Below, piece after piece: positions 45,294 through 55,545 of a stretch of 58,776 nucleotides of DNA (positions are counted from its first letter, which is position 1; the number at the start of each line of letters is the position of its first letter). This DNA is from an uncultured Saprospiraceae bacterium (GTDB lineage Bacteria > Bacteroidota > Bacteroidia > Chitinophagales > Saprospiraceae). The DNA lies in assembly GCA_938018185.1 (NCBI GenBank), contig CALIIW010000125.1:1-58776 (forward strand), given 5' to 3'. Below the pieces are notes generated by a model, which was not told where the DNA came from, searched no databases, and worked only from the letters and a program-made list of their open reading frames with translations. A program made the position numbers and the translations under genes.

Positions 45294-46181
45294 TTATCGA
45301 ATCAAAACTATCTCCACCCTCCTATTCTTGGATCGCCCTTCTTCAGTATCATTGCTTTCTATTGGAAAATCTTCCCCCATTGCACGAATGGCAAAAACTG
45401 ATTTAGAATCTATGTTTTTAGTCAAATAATTTTGAATGGCCATTGCCCTTTTTTTAGATAACTCTTTGTTGTATTCTAAGCTGCCGGTATTGTCGGTATG
45501 ACCAACAATGTTCACTTTTTTAGGCTGTTTTTCTAGGATTAATTCCAATATAGAATCTAACTTTGGCTTGGCAGAATCTTTGATCATGCTCTTATCTTTA
45601 TCGAAAGAAATTTTTTCATTTAAAGTAAATTTGATCGATTTAGGAGGTTCTGGTTTTTTAATTACAAACTCTGGACAAGGACCCTCTGTATGTTTAGCAT
45701 CAAAGACAAAACCATAGCGTTCAGGGTAGGCCTGATGGTACCAAAGTTTTATTTTGTAGGTCCCTGGTTCGAAGCTTATTTTTTTCCTTAGTAATTGCAT
45801 TTGATGATCCTTGTCATTGTCCAAAACAAGTTGGTCTTCGATCCAAAGTTTAGACCCATCGTCTGAGTTTAAACTAAAATCGTAACAAGATTTTTCATAA
45901 ATGGTCATTGTAGAATAAAGTACCATCCCAAACATTTTTATTCTATCTACGTCTGGAAAAGCCTCGTCAATAGGCCTGTCAGTGACGTTTATTTCGTCCC
46001 AAGAAATGAAAGCTATTTTTTCCCCTTCATAAACATGCTTGCCGTATCCTTTATGTACTTGTCTGAAGTCAAGGGCATATACATCACCGGTAAATACCGA
46101 AAAAGTAGGTTCCTGTTGAGCACTTAAACATGATTTGAACAGGAAGAATATGAGAATGGTGAAAAAAATGTGTTTTAGCAT
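45294..46181 (-). CDS. PA14-domain OmpA-family protein
   Basis: 295 residues with signal peptide MLKHIFFTILIFFLFKSCLSAQ. Residues ~60-160 resemble a PA14 beta-barrel (YSTMTIYEKSCYDFSLNSDD, GSKLWIEDQLVLDND, ISFEPGTYKIKLWYHQA). PA14 modules bind glycans or sit in adhesins. The C-terminal third is an OmpA peptidoglycan-binding domain (ISFDKDKSMIKDSAKPKLDS, IVGHTDNTGSLEYNKELSKK, RSKNRRVEIVL). It probably links the outer membrane or a surface ligand to the cell wall. Single gene, with an apparent hairpin upstream that ends the preceding transcript. Confidence 0.85.
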   Translation of the reverse strand: MLKHIFFTILIFFLFKSCLSAQQEPTFSVFTGDVYALDFRQVHKGYGKHVYEGEKIAFISWDEINVTDRPIDEAFPDVDRIKMFGMVLYSTMTIYEKSCYDFSLNSDDGSKLWIEDQLVLDNDKDHQMQLLRKKISFEPGTYKIKLWYHQAYPERYGFVFDAKHTEGPCPEFVIKKPEPPKSIKFTLNEKISFDKDKSMIKDSAKPKLDSILELILEKQPKKVNIVGHTDNTGSLEYNKELSKKRAMAIQNYLTKNIDSKSVFAIRAMGEDFPIESNDTEEGRSKNRRVEIVLIR

Positions 46182-46267
46182 AATTATATTCCTGTTGGGT
46201 CAATAGGGAGGCTATACTATAATAATGCAATTTGCTGGAAAAGAAACACAAGAGCATATCTTTAAAT

Positions 46268-46291
46268 AAGAAGCATCAGGGCATGCTTCTT
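46268..46291 (-). terminator. Hairpin downstream of the DUF5916 gene
   Basis: AAGAAGCAT pairs with ATGCTTCTT (9 bp), with a 6-base loop; on the minus strand it is followed by ATTTAAAG, a weak T-tract. It lies between the stop at 46375 and the next minus-strand gene. Confidence 0.45.
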
Positions 46292-46374
46292 ATGACGACT
46301 AAACTGCTGTCAGAAAAGGTTACCCCTAATCTTATATGACTTTATATGAAAAAGCTTAAATCCCTTATATGCTT

Positions 46375-48843
46375 CTACTTGACAAAATCTTGGTAATCCA
46401 AAAAGTAAATGATTTTAATGCTCAGGCTGTTATTAATAGGTAAGGTCGATAAGCCATTTATGGCAGAGGAATAGTTGTACTGGACCAAATCCAATTCATC
46501 TTGAAAACCAATAATATTATTTTTCCAAATAATAAAAAGATCAGATCCCGGAGCAAAACGCCACCTATAAATGGCGTCAATATTGAAGGCGTTAAAACTG
46601 TTATCAGCATATTCATCGTAGTCTGAATCTTCTAATATTCCATTCGAGAGTAAATTGTAAAAAGAGTTGTAAGTTACCTGAGACCAATAATGTCTAGCGA
46701 CAAAAGAAAAAGTCATTTTATTATTGAAAGTATAAGTTGTAGATAATCTGTTTATTAATGTCTGTACATCTCTATTACCATAGATTACATCCTTGTCAAC
46801 AGTGTCAGCATAACCATAAAATTTATTAAACCATTCAAAATTAACATTGAATCTCATAGACCATTTATTGCTAAAGCGGTACCTAGGTGCTACACCAAGA
46901 TTTCTATAAATAGATCCATTATCCGAGCCCAACCAACTTGCTCCATTTAAGTCTATTGCAAATTTTTTGCGATAATCTGTAGAGATCCATCCTCCTACAT
47001 TGATGAACTTTGGTGTTTTAAAGTATAAGGAAAAATCATCCGTTCTTGGATCAAAATAATCCTTGCCATTAGCTGGTTCAAAATAAGTCCACAAGTTAAA
47101 ATTGGTAAATCCTTTTGTCCGAGCCCAAGCCCAAGCATTAATCCCAAAATTGTTAAATTCATTGGGCTTGTAGTAGCGAGAATATGCAGAGTATAAGCCA
47201 GTACCACCTGAAATAAATCTTCCATTAAAAAATGGCTTGTAATTCGAAAAGTTCGCTTCCAAAGAAATCTCTCTAGAATTTGCACGCTGCAAAAACCCCA
47301 GATCGTTAATGTCAAAATCATCTGACTGTTCTTCATAGTCTATAGATGCAACAAGGGCACCTCTTTTTTTAATAAGACCAATTTCATAAGAATGACCAAA
47401 ATCATTTTCTAGCGCCTCATACTTTTGGGATATTGCTCCAGAACCATATAGACCATAACTAAGATCTTTGGTGTTAATTTCTGTAGTTAAACCCGTGACA
47501 TTTGCCTCGTAGTCTGTTCCATCTCGCCAAACATTTGTATTTATTAAACTGACCGTAGAATTATTTTTTAGATTTTGATCGAGAACAAAAACATTGTAAT
47601 TAGTTAAAGAGCTTGTCTCAACATTTCTTTTTTCTCCCTGGGCGTTTTCTATGCTTGCAAATGTTCTGCCAGCAATAGCATTGAATACTCCTACCCCAAG
47701 TCCACTGGAAGTTCTACCTGATAATTTTGTAGCATTGAACAACTGTGAGGTATTGGGATTTTCGAATATTTCTTCCCCATCCTCTAATTGATCTTCTACT
47801 TCATTGTAATGCAATGGCACACCACCTATTCTCCTAGAATAAAATAAATCCCCCTTGTTGAACAATTCAGTTCCTTCTGTGAAGAAAGGACGATTTTCAT
47901 TAAATTCAACCTCAAAAGGACTTAGATTCAAGACCTGTGCATCAGAATTGGCTTCACCAAAATCAGGGATCAAGGTCATGTCCAGAGTGAATGCTTCATT
48001 GATGCCATATTTAATATCCATGCCGCCATTGAATGATCTTCCCCAAGCTGATTTACGAGATTCATTCGCATCATATCTATTTTGGATATAACCAGCTAAA
48101 AATGGCGTAGCGGATAAGCGTAAAGGCGATTGGATATTTTTAATACCTAAAAGAGTTCCCGATTGTTGAAGTAAGGAAAGTACTTCTTGGTCCACTTCGT
48201 TCCAATAAGCAATCTCTCTAGATCTTCTTATGGATCGACAAAAATTTAAATTCCATTTTTGTAATTCTTCTGATGGAAACCTTAAGGCAGAAAATGGAAT
48301 CCTGAATTCAACATTCCAGCCAGTTTCATCTATTTTGACTTTGCTTTGCCAAACAGCATCCCAACTGTCATCTCCCGTTCTTAATACATTAGATCCTTGG
48401 TCATCAGCGGTAAGTTTAGAGTCAAATTGAACACCAGAGGCTGTCACGCCAAAAACAACACCATTCAAACCATCTTGGTAAGTATCTAAGATAAGTGCAA
48501 ACCAATCTGCATTTTGAACATTATCTCTTTCAGATAATTCTATTAAAATACTGTCTGCAGATTCATCCAGTAAGCGGGCGGCTATATATATTGATTTGTC
48601 ATCGTATAGAATTTTAATTTCTGATTTCTGAGATAGTGAAAAGCCAGGTTGGGGTTCTATAGTACTAAATCCGGAAGCAATTGGCGCTTTTTGCCAATCT
48701 TCCTCATCGAAAAGCCCATCAATAGTGATTTTTTGATCTGTTTTAGATGCTAAAACTGATTTAATCTCGGAATCTTGAGCAAAACCATTAAAGCAGCAAG
48801 ACAGGAAGAATGCAAGAATATAGGCCTTTATTAAAATTTTCAC
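46375..48843 (-). CDS. DUF5916 outer-membrane protein with CBM9-like N-terminal domain
   Basis: GTG at 48843 is preferred: it starts directly at the signal peptide (VKILIKAYILAFFLSCCFNG...AQ), while the ATG at 48891 adds 16 non-secretory residues. Residues ~20-200 form a family-9 carbohydrate-binding-like sandwich (KITIDGLFDEEDWQKAPIAS, IKILYDDKSIYIAARLLDES, WNVEFRIPFSALRFP). The remaining ~600 residues are an outer-membrane barrel of the DUF5916 type (MDIKYGINEAFTLDMTLIPD, FEVEFNENRPFFTEGTELFN, FYSRRIGG), with many alternating strands to the C-terminus. This family is widespread in Bacteroidota. Ligand and transport role are unknown. The gene is divergent from the cyclase gene. Confidence 0.85.
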   Translation of the reverse strand: MKILIKAYILAFFLSCCFNGFAQDSEIKSVLASKTDQKITIDGLFDEEDWQKAPIASGFSTIEPQPGFSLSQKSEIKILYDDKSIYIAARLLDESADSILIELSERDNVQNADWFALILDTYQDGLNGVVFGVTASGVQFDSKLTADDQGSNVLRTGDDSWDAVWQSKVKIDETGWNVEFRIPFSALRFPSEELQKWNLNFCRSIRRSREIAYWNEVDQEVLSLLQQSGTLLGIKNIQSPLRLSATPFLAGYIQNRYDANESRKSAWGRSFNGGMDIKYGINEAFTLDMTLIPDFGEANSDAQVLNLSPFEVEFNENRPFFTEGTELFNKGDLFYSRRIGGVPLHYNEVEDQLEDGEEIFENPNTSQLFNATKLSGRTSSGLGVGVFNAIAGRTFASIENAQGEKRNVETSSLTNYNVFVLDQNLKNNSTVSLINTNVWRDGTDYEANVTGLTTEINTKDLSYGLYGSGAISQKYEALENDFGHSYEIGLIKKRGALVASIDYEEQSDDFDINDLGFLQRANSREISLEANFSNYKPFFNGRFISGGTGLYSAYSRYYKPNEFNNFGINAWAWARTKGFTNFNLWTYFEPANGKDYFDPRTDDFSLYFKTPKFINVGGWISTDYRKKFAIDLNGASWLGSDNGSIYRNLGVAPRYRFSNKWSMRFNVNFEWFNKFYGYADTVDKDVIYGNRDVQTLINRLSTTYTFNNKMTFSFVARHYWSQVTYNSFYNLLSNGILEDSDYDEYADNSFNAFNIDAIYRWRFAPGSDLFIIWKNNIIGFQDELDLVQYNYSSAINGLSTLPINNSLSIKIIYFLDYQDFVK

Positions 48844-48948
48844 CCTACAAAAGTCGCAATAAATTGGAAGTTGACAGCCATCTAGAGGCAAAATATCATT
48901 TTATTAACAACTACAGATATATTAAAAAAAATTGAAAACTTTAAAACA

Positions 48949-48976
48949 TTGTTACGATTCAAATTTCGTAAATTTC
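48949..48976 (+). promoter_or_regulatory. Probable promoter of the cyclase gene
   Basis: TTG at 48949-48951, a 17-base gap, then TAAATTTC at 48969-48976, one base off the TAnnTTTG consensus. It would start a transcript near 48983. Confidence 0.4.
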
Positions 48977-49028
48977 AGTTTGTAGAAACGAAGTGATTTT
49001 TTGGCTTCTAAAAAGACGATTCAGTTTA

Positions 49029-52000
49029 GTGACGGAGTTAATTCCATATTTTATTCAGGATAAATTTAATAGTAACATTAAGCATGGTCGCTTTGATGCG
49101 AGTACGATGTTTATTGATATTGTTGGTTTTACTAGCCTAACTTCTCGCCTGTTGGCCAAAGGGAATATTGGCGCAGAGGAATTGTCGCTTGTTTTAAATA
49201 TGATTTTTGAGCCATTGGTAGATACCGTCTATTCAAATGGAGGGTTCATTCCTTACTATGCCGGCGATGCTTTTTTAGCAGTTTTTCCTTTAAATGAAAA
49301 AAATACGGTAGAACATTTTATTCTGACGGCTTTGAGTATTCAAAAAAGATTTAAAGAAAGTGAAGCCCATCATAATGAAAAAATAGAAATCAAGATCGGC
49401 ATTTCTTCGGGAAATCTGGAATGGGGAATTGTGGGAAACAGTTTGCACTCTTATTATTTCAATGGTTTTCCAATCTCCAAATGCGCTTACGCCCAAAGTC
49501 TTGCAGTTGGTGGAGAGATTATAATGGATCAAAAACTAGTAGAAACCTACCCCGATTTAAATTATGAAAAATTAAACAAGCCTGGTTTTGTAAAACTTCT
49601 CCCCGATAATAAACTGAGAGAGAATGATGGCTACAGTTCGGCAGTAGTAGATACAAAGCTACATTTGAATAAATTTTTACCAAAGCAAATATTAGATCCA
49701 AACTTACAAGGAGAATTCCGCACCGTTGTTTCTGTATTTATTGCTTTCAAAGGTTCGTTTAATCATCAAGATTTAGATGCTTTTTCATCTTTAGTATTAG
49801 AATTGGTAAAAAACTTTTCTGGGTATTTTAAAGAAATTGACTACAGCGATAAAGGCGCCTTGATGCTTGTCCTTTTTGGAGCTCCCGTTTCATATGAAAA
49901 TAACATTGAAAGAGCACTTGAATTTATTAGTCAATTAAAAGAAGGGGTTCAAAAACTGGATACGGAGAATCAAATTCAGTTCAAAGTGGGAGCCACCAAT
50001 GGTATTTGTTTCACTGGAATGATCGGCGGTAAGGCAAAAAAGCAGTATGCAGCTTTAGGTAATAAAGTAAATATTGCATCAAGACTCATGGGTCATGCAG
50101 ATTGGGGAGAAGTTCTAGTAGATGAAGAAATTCAAAAGAATCGTTTGTTTACTTTTCAAAAAAAGGGAGAAATACAATACAAAGGCGTCATAGAAAAAAT
50201 TCCAACTTTCGTTCTTGAAGGAAAATCTAACGAAGTGGATCTTTTTGAAGGAGAATTCATCGGTCGTTCTGAAGAAATTGCCCAAATTTCTCAGTTTATA
50301 GATGCATTTACAGAAAACTTAGAATCTGGGGGAGCTATAAATATTTTTGGAGAAGCCGGTGTTGGAAAGAGTAGATTAATCTTTGAAGTAGGCAAAGAAC
50401 TTACGAAAACAAAAAAAGTAAATTGGGCCATTTGCCAAACAGATCAAATTCTTAGAAAGCCTTTTAATCCTTTGATTTATTTCTTAAGGAATGAATTCAA
50501 ACAGAATAGCGCCGCTAGCACTAGACAGAATCAACAATATTTTGAACAAGAACTTGAAAAAATTCTTTCCAAGGTAAAAAATGAAAAAATTACTAAAGAG
50601 CTCTTAAGAACCAAATCCATTTTTGCAGGTCTGTTAGGTCTAAAAACGAAAGGGACGCTTTGGGAGGAATTAGATGCCAAAGGAAGATTTGATAATGCCA
50701 TCAGTTGTATTTCAAATTTATTCATTGCCTTAGCCGAAGAGACTCCCCTCGTCGTCGAGATTGAAGATGGACATTGGTTTGATGAAAGTACGATTTCCTT
50801 TTTGAGGAAATTCATTTATCATGTTAGAGAAGAGCCGATTGTTTTGATAATGACTTCTAGATATTTAGATAATGGTACTAAGCCAGATTATTTAACATCT
50901 GAGATAGCCAAAGAAGCTTCTCTGGAATATGTAGAAATAGATTTAAACTTGCTTAGTAAAGCATCGATTAAAAATTATGCTGAGAGTAAATTGGGAGGTA
51001 AAATAAGTGAGGACTTTTTTGATCTTTTACAAAGAACAACCAATGGAAATCCATTTTACTTAGAACAAATGCTTGAATATTTTGAAGAGAGCAATTTGAT
51101 AGAAAAATTGGATGATGTTTGGATGGTGAAAGACAAAAACATCAAATTGTCTAATTCTATCAATGCAGTATTGATGGCCAGAGTAGATAGGCTTTCAGAA
51201 CTAGTAAAGGAAACTGTAAAAGCAGCCGCAGTTATAGGTAGAGAATTTGACATTCCTGTTTTGCAAGAAGTCATGAAATCAAATGACATTTTCGTCAAGG
51301 AGAAAAGAAAAAATAGTGTCAATTTAATAGATCAAATTGAAACAGCTGAAAAAGTACAAATTTGGAAAGCTATAAATGAGTTGAAATATATTTTTAAGCA
51401 TTCCTTGCTACGAGAGACTGTTTACGACATGCAATTAAACTCTAGATTAAAAGAATTGCATGGTCTGATTGGTAATGCGATTGAAGTTTTATATGATAAA
51501 GAACTAGAGGGCAAGTACGCAGATCTAGCTTTTCATTTTGATCAATCAAAAAACCATAAGAAGGCTCTTAACTATGTAAAGAAAGCTGCTGACTCCGCGA
51601 AAAGAAATTACCAAAATAATACGGCCTTAAGAAATTATGAAAAGGCTTTGGATTATATAGATAAAAAGAAGAAACCAAATGCTTATGCTAAAATACTGCT
51701 TAAGCAAGCCGAAATTTTGGAGTTGATTGGACAGTGGGATAAAAGTATTGCTGTTTTGTCTGAAGCCACTAGCATCGTTTCTCAAAGTGAAAATATGCTC
51801 TTGCTCGCTATGATTAAAAACGAACATGGCAAGATTTTAAACTTGAAAGGAGAGTATAAAGAATCTTACAAGGAGCTGGAAGTAGCAATGGGAATGTTTG
51901 AGGGCTTAGATGACAACATTGGACTCTTTAAGACATATGGTAATTTGGGAGATCTTTATTTTAGACAAGGTGAATACGAAAATGCAAAAGAGTATTTCTT

Positions 52001-53003
52001 GAAGAGTATTGCTTTGTCAAAGGAATTTAAAAAATCCTTTACAGTTACTCAAATTGTATCCAATCTTGGATTGACTTATATGAATCAGTCCGAGTATGAA
52101 AAAGGTATTAAATGCCAGGAAGATCAGCTGGAGATATGTAAAGAAATAGGTGACCGGAACGGGATGGCAATTTTATATACAAACATCGGTATTGTCTTTT
52201 CAGAAATGGGAGACAGCGATAAAGCCATGAATTATTTTGAAAAAGGACTGGCCTTGAGTGAGGAATTGGGAAATAAACAAATGAAAGCCATCGCAATTGG
52301 GAGTATTGGCTCTATTCAAGAAGCGGCGGGTGCTTATGACAAAGCCTTGGATAATTTCAATTTAGACCTTAAGCTTTGTAAAGAACTAGGAGATAAAAGA
52401 GGCATTGCAATTGTACACAATTTATTGGGAGACCTGCTGATAGCTAAAGGTAAATTTGCAGATGCAAAGTTTCATTTGGATGAAGCGCTTGAGTTGTCTG
52501 GGAAAATAAATTATCAAAAAGGAATGACCAAGGCTTTAATTTCTCTGGCAGACTTAAATGCATTTCTAAGAGAATTTAATAAAGCAGAAAAACACTTGAA
52601 GCAATCTATTGGAATTTCAAATGAGATTCAGTACTTACCATCTTTAGAAGAGAGTCAACAAAAATTATTTGATGTTTACCTCATCCAAAATCTAACGGAG
52701 CCTGCGGCAGAAGGCTTGAAGCAGTTAAAAGAAATAAATCCAGATAAGCATGCTTTTGGAACTTTAATTAGAGAAGCTAAATTGACCTATTCAAAAGGAG
52801 AAATCAAAAATTCTTTAAGCATTCTAAAAAAATTAGAGACTACTGATTTATCTGATGCGCAACAAGCAGAGGTTTATTTAAGCCTTTCAAAAATTGATAA
52901 CTCCTACAAAGAAAAGGCGCTTACGTACTTAAATAATAGCTACGAACGTACACCACATTATCACATTAAACAACAATTGCAAACTTTAGAAAATGAAGTT
53001 TAG
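49029..53003 (+). CDS. Soluble-adenylyl-cyclase-like protein: tandem class III cyclase domains, ATPase, TPRs
   Basis: GTG 49029 (TELIPYFIQDKF) is favoured over GTG 48993. Domain 1 has both metal-binding aspartates (FIDIVGFTSLT; YYAGDAFLAVF). Domain 2 lacks them (VFIAFKGS) but keeps the lysine-type segment SDKGALMLVLFG and the Asn/Arg pair in LGNKVNIASRL. Together they can form one active site, as in mammalian soluble adenylyl cyclase (C1-C2). Then follow an AAA/STAND-type ATPase (Walker A GEAGVGKSRL; Walker B-like VVEIEDGHW), a helical arm, and ~10 TPRs (LFKTYGNLGDLYFRQGEYEN and others). It probably makes cAMP in response to a partner bound by the TPRs. It overlaps the next gene by 11 bp, so the two are co-transcribed. 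Confidence 0.9.
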   Translation: MTELIPYFIQDKFNSNIKHGRFDASTMFIDIVGFTSLTSRLLAKGNIGAEELSLVLNMIFEPLVDTVYSNGGFIPYYAGDAFLAVFPLNEKNTVEHFILTALSIQKRFKESEAHHNEKIEIKIGISSGNLEWGIVGNSLHSYYFNGFPISKCAYAQSLAVGGEIIMDQKLVETYPDLNYEKLNKPGFVKLLPDNKLRENDGYSSAVVDTKLHLNKFLPKQILDPNLQGEFRTVVSVFIAFKGSFNHQDLDAFSSLVLELVKNFSGYFKEIDYSDKGALMLVLFGAPVSYENNIERALEFISQLKEGVQKLDTENQIQFKVGATNGICFTGMIGGKAKKQYAALGNKVNIASRLMGHADWGEVLVDEEIQKNRLFTFQKKGEIQYKGVIEKIPTFVLEGKSNEVDLFEGEFIGRSEEIAQISQFIDAFTENLESGGAINIFGEAGVGKSRLIFEVGKELTKTKKVNWAICQTDQILRKPFNPLIYFLRNEFKQNSAASTRQNQQYFEQELEKILSKVKNEKITKELLRTKSIFAGLLGLKTKGTLWEELDAKGRFDNAISCISNLFIALAEETPLVVEIEDGHWFDESTISFLRKFIYHVREEPIVLIMTSRYLDNGTKPDYLTSEIAKEASLEYVEIDLNLLSKASIKNYAESKLGGKISEDFFDLLQRTTNGNPFYLEQMLEYFEESNLIEKLDDVWMVKDKNIKLSNSINAVLMARVDRLSELVKETVKAAAVIGREFDIPVLQEVMKSNDIFVKEKRKNSVNLIDQIETAEKVQIWKAINELKYIFKHSLLRETVYDMQLNSRLKELHGLIGNAIEVLYDKELEGKYADLAFHFDQSKNHKKALNYVKKAADSAKRNYQNNTALRNYEKALDYIDKKKKPNAYAKILLKQAEILELIGQWDKSIAVLSEATSIVSQSENMLLLAMIKNEHGKILNLKGEYKESYKELEVAMGMFEGLDDNIGLFKTYGNLGDLYFRQGEYENAKEYFLKSIALSKEFKKSFTVTQIVSNLGLTYMNQSEYEKGIKCQEDQLEICKEIGDRNGMAILYTNIGIVFSEMGDSDKAMNYFEKGLALSEELGNKQMKAIAIGSIGSIQEAAGAYDKALDNFNLDLKLCKELGDKRGIAIVHNLLGDLLIAKGKFADAKFHLDEALELSGKINYQKGMTKALISLADLNAFLREFNKAEKHLKQSIGISNEIQYLPSLEESQQKLFDVYLIQNLTEPAAEGLKQLKEINPDKHAFGTLIREAKLTYSKGEIKNSLSILKKLETTDLSDAQQAEVYLSLSKIDNSYKEKALTYLNNSYERTPHYHIKQQLQTLENEV

Positions 53004-53922
53004 ATTAATTGGATTTTTAATATGGGCATTTCTTTTTTTGAATGCTTGTTCTTCCAGTAAAAAAACTGCTGCTGTTGATTTGCCAGAACTGAAAAAATAT
53101 AAGATTTTTCCTTACGATCTTTCTGGTGGTATGCAGTTTGCTTTGAAAAATGAATTAGCTGAAATCTCGGGCTTAAGCCTTTCAGAAAATAAGGAACAAC
53201 TTGTAGCAGTTCAAGATGAGAATGGACTCTTGTTTTTTATAAATAAAAATAATGGAACAATTGAGAAAACCATAGACTTCAAAAATGATGGTGACTATGA
53301 AGGTGTTACTTATGCTTATGGGAAATACTTTATACTCAAAAGCTCAGGGACTATTTATGAAATGAATTTAGAAGGAACCGAGCCTACTTATAAAAAGCAT
53401 AAACATCAATTGAGTGAACATACAGATCATGAAGGAATAACTTATGATCCTCAAACAGATAAATTTATTGTTATCTGTAAGGATAGTAAGGGTTTGGAAA
53501 ATGTTGATGATAACACAAGGTTATTGTATACTGTTGATGTAAAAAATCCAACAGCTAATTCTACACCTTTTCTTTACATCCGTAGAGAAGATGTAAAAAC
53601 TTATTTATCAGAAAACTACACTAAAGAAAAAATTCAAGATTCATTCTCCAAGATATTTGACGAAGGTTTAAACTACCTTCATGTTGGCCCATCCGGAATT
53701 GCCATACATCCAATAACAGGAAACATTTACGTGGTTTGTTCTAAAGGGAAGCTGTTAATTGTAATGGGCAGAGATAATAAGATTTTAAAAATTGTAAAGT
53801 TAGATAAAAAGAGATTCCCACAACCCGAAGGAATTGTTTTTGAAGCAGATGGCACCATGTACATAGCTAGTGAAGCGAAAAAAAATTTATCTACAGTAAG
53901 TTTTTTTGAAGTACTGGATTAA
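52993..53922 (+). CDS. SdiA-regulated-domain beta-propeller lipoprotein
   Basis: 309 residues. Lipobox FLNACSSSK (Cys about residue 19). The rest reads as a propeller of the SdiA-regulated/YjiK type: NELAEISGLSLSENKEQLVA, GDYEGVTYAYGKYFILKSSG, TDHEGITYDPQTDKFIVICK, HVGPSGIAIHPITGNIYVVC, RFPQPEGIVFEADGTMYIAS. The four D/G-EG or SG-I blades with preceding acidic or glycine turns are the family hallmark. The molecular role is unknown. The start overlaps the cyclase stop (ATGA-type coupling, 11 bp), suggesting that cAMP signalling and this envelope protein are produced together. Confidence 0.85.
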   Translation: MKFRLIGFLIWAFLFLNACSSSKKTAAVDLPELKKYKIFPYDLSGGMQFALKNELAEISGLSLSENKEQLVAVQDENGLLFFINKNNGTIEKTIDFKNDGDYEGVTYAYGKYFILKSSGTIYEMNLEGTEPTYKKHKHQLSEHTDHEGITYDPQTDKFIVICKDSKGLENVDDNTRLLYTVDVKNPTANSTPFLYIRREDVKTYLSENYTKEKIQDSFSKIFDEGLNYLHVGPSGIAIHPITGNIYVVCSKGKLLIVMGRDNKILKIVKLDKKRFPQPEGIVFEADGTMYIASEAKKNLSTVSFFEVLD

Positions 53923-53925
53923 AAA

Positions 53926-55452
53926 TCAATTCACAACCACTTTTTCCAAGTACCTTCTTCCTGATTTTGAAATTATTTCAACAATGTATATTCCTTTGGT
54001 GTAAGTAGATACATCTATGGCCATTCGATTGGAATAGGTCTCATACGTTTGAATAATTTGTCCTGATATTAAGCAGACATTTATTTTAGAAATTTCATCT
54101 TCTTTGAGCCATACATCAAAGCTAGTAGAAGAAGGATTAGGGTAAATTAAGACCTCACTTTTAGCTGGTTTTTTTTCAACACCAAGGTGATTAGTTGATG
54201 TTAAAATGGTTTCTTCACAATTGTCTTCATCTATACAACCATTTTCGTCAACTGATAAAACCCATAGCTCACGCACGGGAGCTTCATCTAAAAATCTTTG
54301 GTCGCATATTCCAATGGCCAGGATACCTCCATCTGGAGTTTCTTCTAACTCCAAAAGTGCGGAAGGTCTATAAAATCTTGTTTCTGCAGGATTAATAAGG
54401 TTAGCTGTTTTGTACATTTTAAGCCAGATCATATCTCCATTAGGAGAGATTCTACATATAAAACCAGACCATTCAGAATCATTTACATCTTCATCAAAAA
54501 CACGGCCGCAGACTAGGAGATCACCATTTTGTGCTTCGATAATGTCGTAGACTGCAAATACTTTATAATCTTCTGGAGTAGGAATTGATAATGGTAAAAT
54601 CCATTCATATTCTTCTAGTGTATTGCTAATTTTAGCAATGTGTCCATTACCAAAACCATAAATATTGGTAGGGTCAGAGTCTTCAGGGAAATAGTAAGCG
54701 CCTCCCTTACTAACCAATAAGTTCGGTATCATATTACCGATCAATGTTTCATATGAAAATTCTTTAAGAATATTTCCAGCTGTATCAATTTTTACAATAC
54801 TTTTTGTGGATCCACCTGAACCATTTATATAGGCCATGTTCCCATCTGGTGTAGCTTGAAGTTTATCGATGCTACTAAAGCTATCCCCAATATGAATTCT
54901 TTGTGTTTTTAAAATGGAATTGAAACTAGCATCCCATTTTATTAAATGACCGTAGCCTATCCCATTTTCTACTGTTTGGCCATAAGTAAAGTAATTTTCT
55001 TGATGTTTCAATACTCCCAGTAATAAGTAAGCAAGTGTATTTTGTCCTAATTCGTACTCCTTTCTATTGAAGTTATTTAAATTCATATCCCCACTTAAAA
55101 CATAGAATGAATTATGGTTATTTGATTCATTTAAAGCTAATATTTTAATGGAATCTTCTACTATGTTAATGATATTGTTGTTTGAAAATAAAATATCTGG
55201 GATAGTATGAGATTGATTTAAATTTCCTTCTCTGTCTAAACTTATTATTGATCCACAGGATAAAGAATCAGAGAAACAAATATGACCTGTTGCTATAATT
55301 AATTCATTTTGCAATTGGTATAACTCAAGTGCAAAATTATCCTGGCCTACATTTAGATTGTATAGTTTGGAGAAAGTAGTTTGCCCAATGCTAAGAATTG
55401 GGAATAGAATTATTGATATAAGTAGAAAGTATGCGTTAAGCAAAAATTTCAT
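53926..55452 (-). CDS. T9SS type A cargo protein, propeller-like
   Basis: 508 residues with signal peptide (MKFLLNAYFLLISIILFPIL...GQT). The body is made of ~6 beta-propeller-like blades with recurrent 'GDLLVCGRVFDED', 'DGNMAYINGSGGS', 'DGGILAIGICDQR' turns. It ends in a type A sorting domain (VLIYPNPSSTSFDVWLKEDE, CLISGQIIQTYE, KGIYIVEIISKSGRRYLEKV). A secreted, possibly cell-surface protein of unknown ligand. The gene is bracketed by the intact 3' end of the SdiA-regulated-type gene (its stop is 3 bp from this gene's stop) and a second, orphan copy of that 3' end at 55546-55654. That is evidence of an insertion or duplication event. Confidence 0.78.
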   Translation of the reverse strand: MKFLLNAYFLLISIILFPILSIGQTTFSKLYNLNVGQDNFALELYQLQNELIIATGHICFSDSLSCGSIISLDREGNLNQSHTIPDILFSNNNIINIVEDSIKILALNESNNHNSFYVLSGDMNLNNFNRKEYELGQNTLAYLLLGVLKHQENYFTYGQTVENGIGYGHLIKWDASFNSILKTQRIHIGDSFSSIDKLQATPDGNMAYINGSGGSTKSIVKIDTAGNILKEFSYETLIGNMIPNLLVSKGGAYYFPEDSDPTNIYGFGNGHIAKISNTLEEYEWILPLSIPTPEDYKVFAVYDIIEAQNGDLLVCGRVFDEDVNDSEWSGFICRISPNGDMIWLKMYKTANLINPAETRFYRPSALLELEETPDGGILAIGICDQRFLDEAPVRELWVLSVDENGCIDEDNCEETILTSTNHLGVEKKPAKSEVLIYPNPSSTSFDVWLKEDEISKINVCLISGQIIQTYETYSNRMAIDVSTYTKGIYIVEIISKSGRRYLEKVVVN

Positions 55453-55545
55453 TTATTGTTGGTTGAAACAATTTGTGTATTTGAGCTGAAGTATCTGATT
55501 AAAATCCATGGATTACACTTTTGAAGAATGCCTATAGTCATCAAA

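Noticed and set aside
45158-45406. 82-codon frame
   Set aside because: It overlaps the conserved OmpA C-terminus antisense; the OmpA reading is certain.
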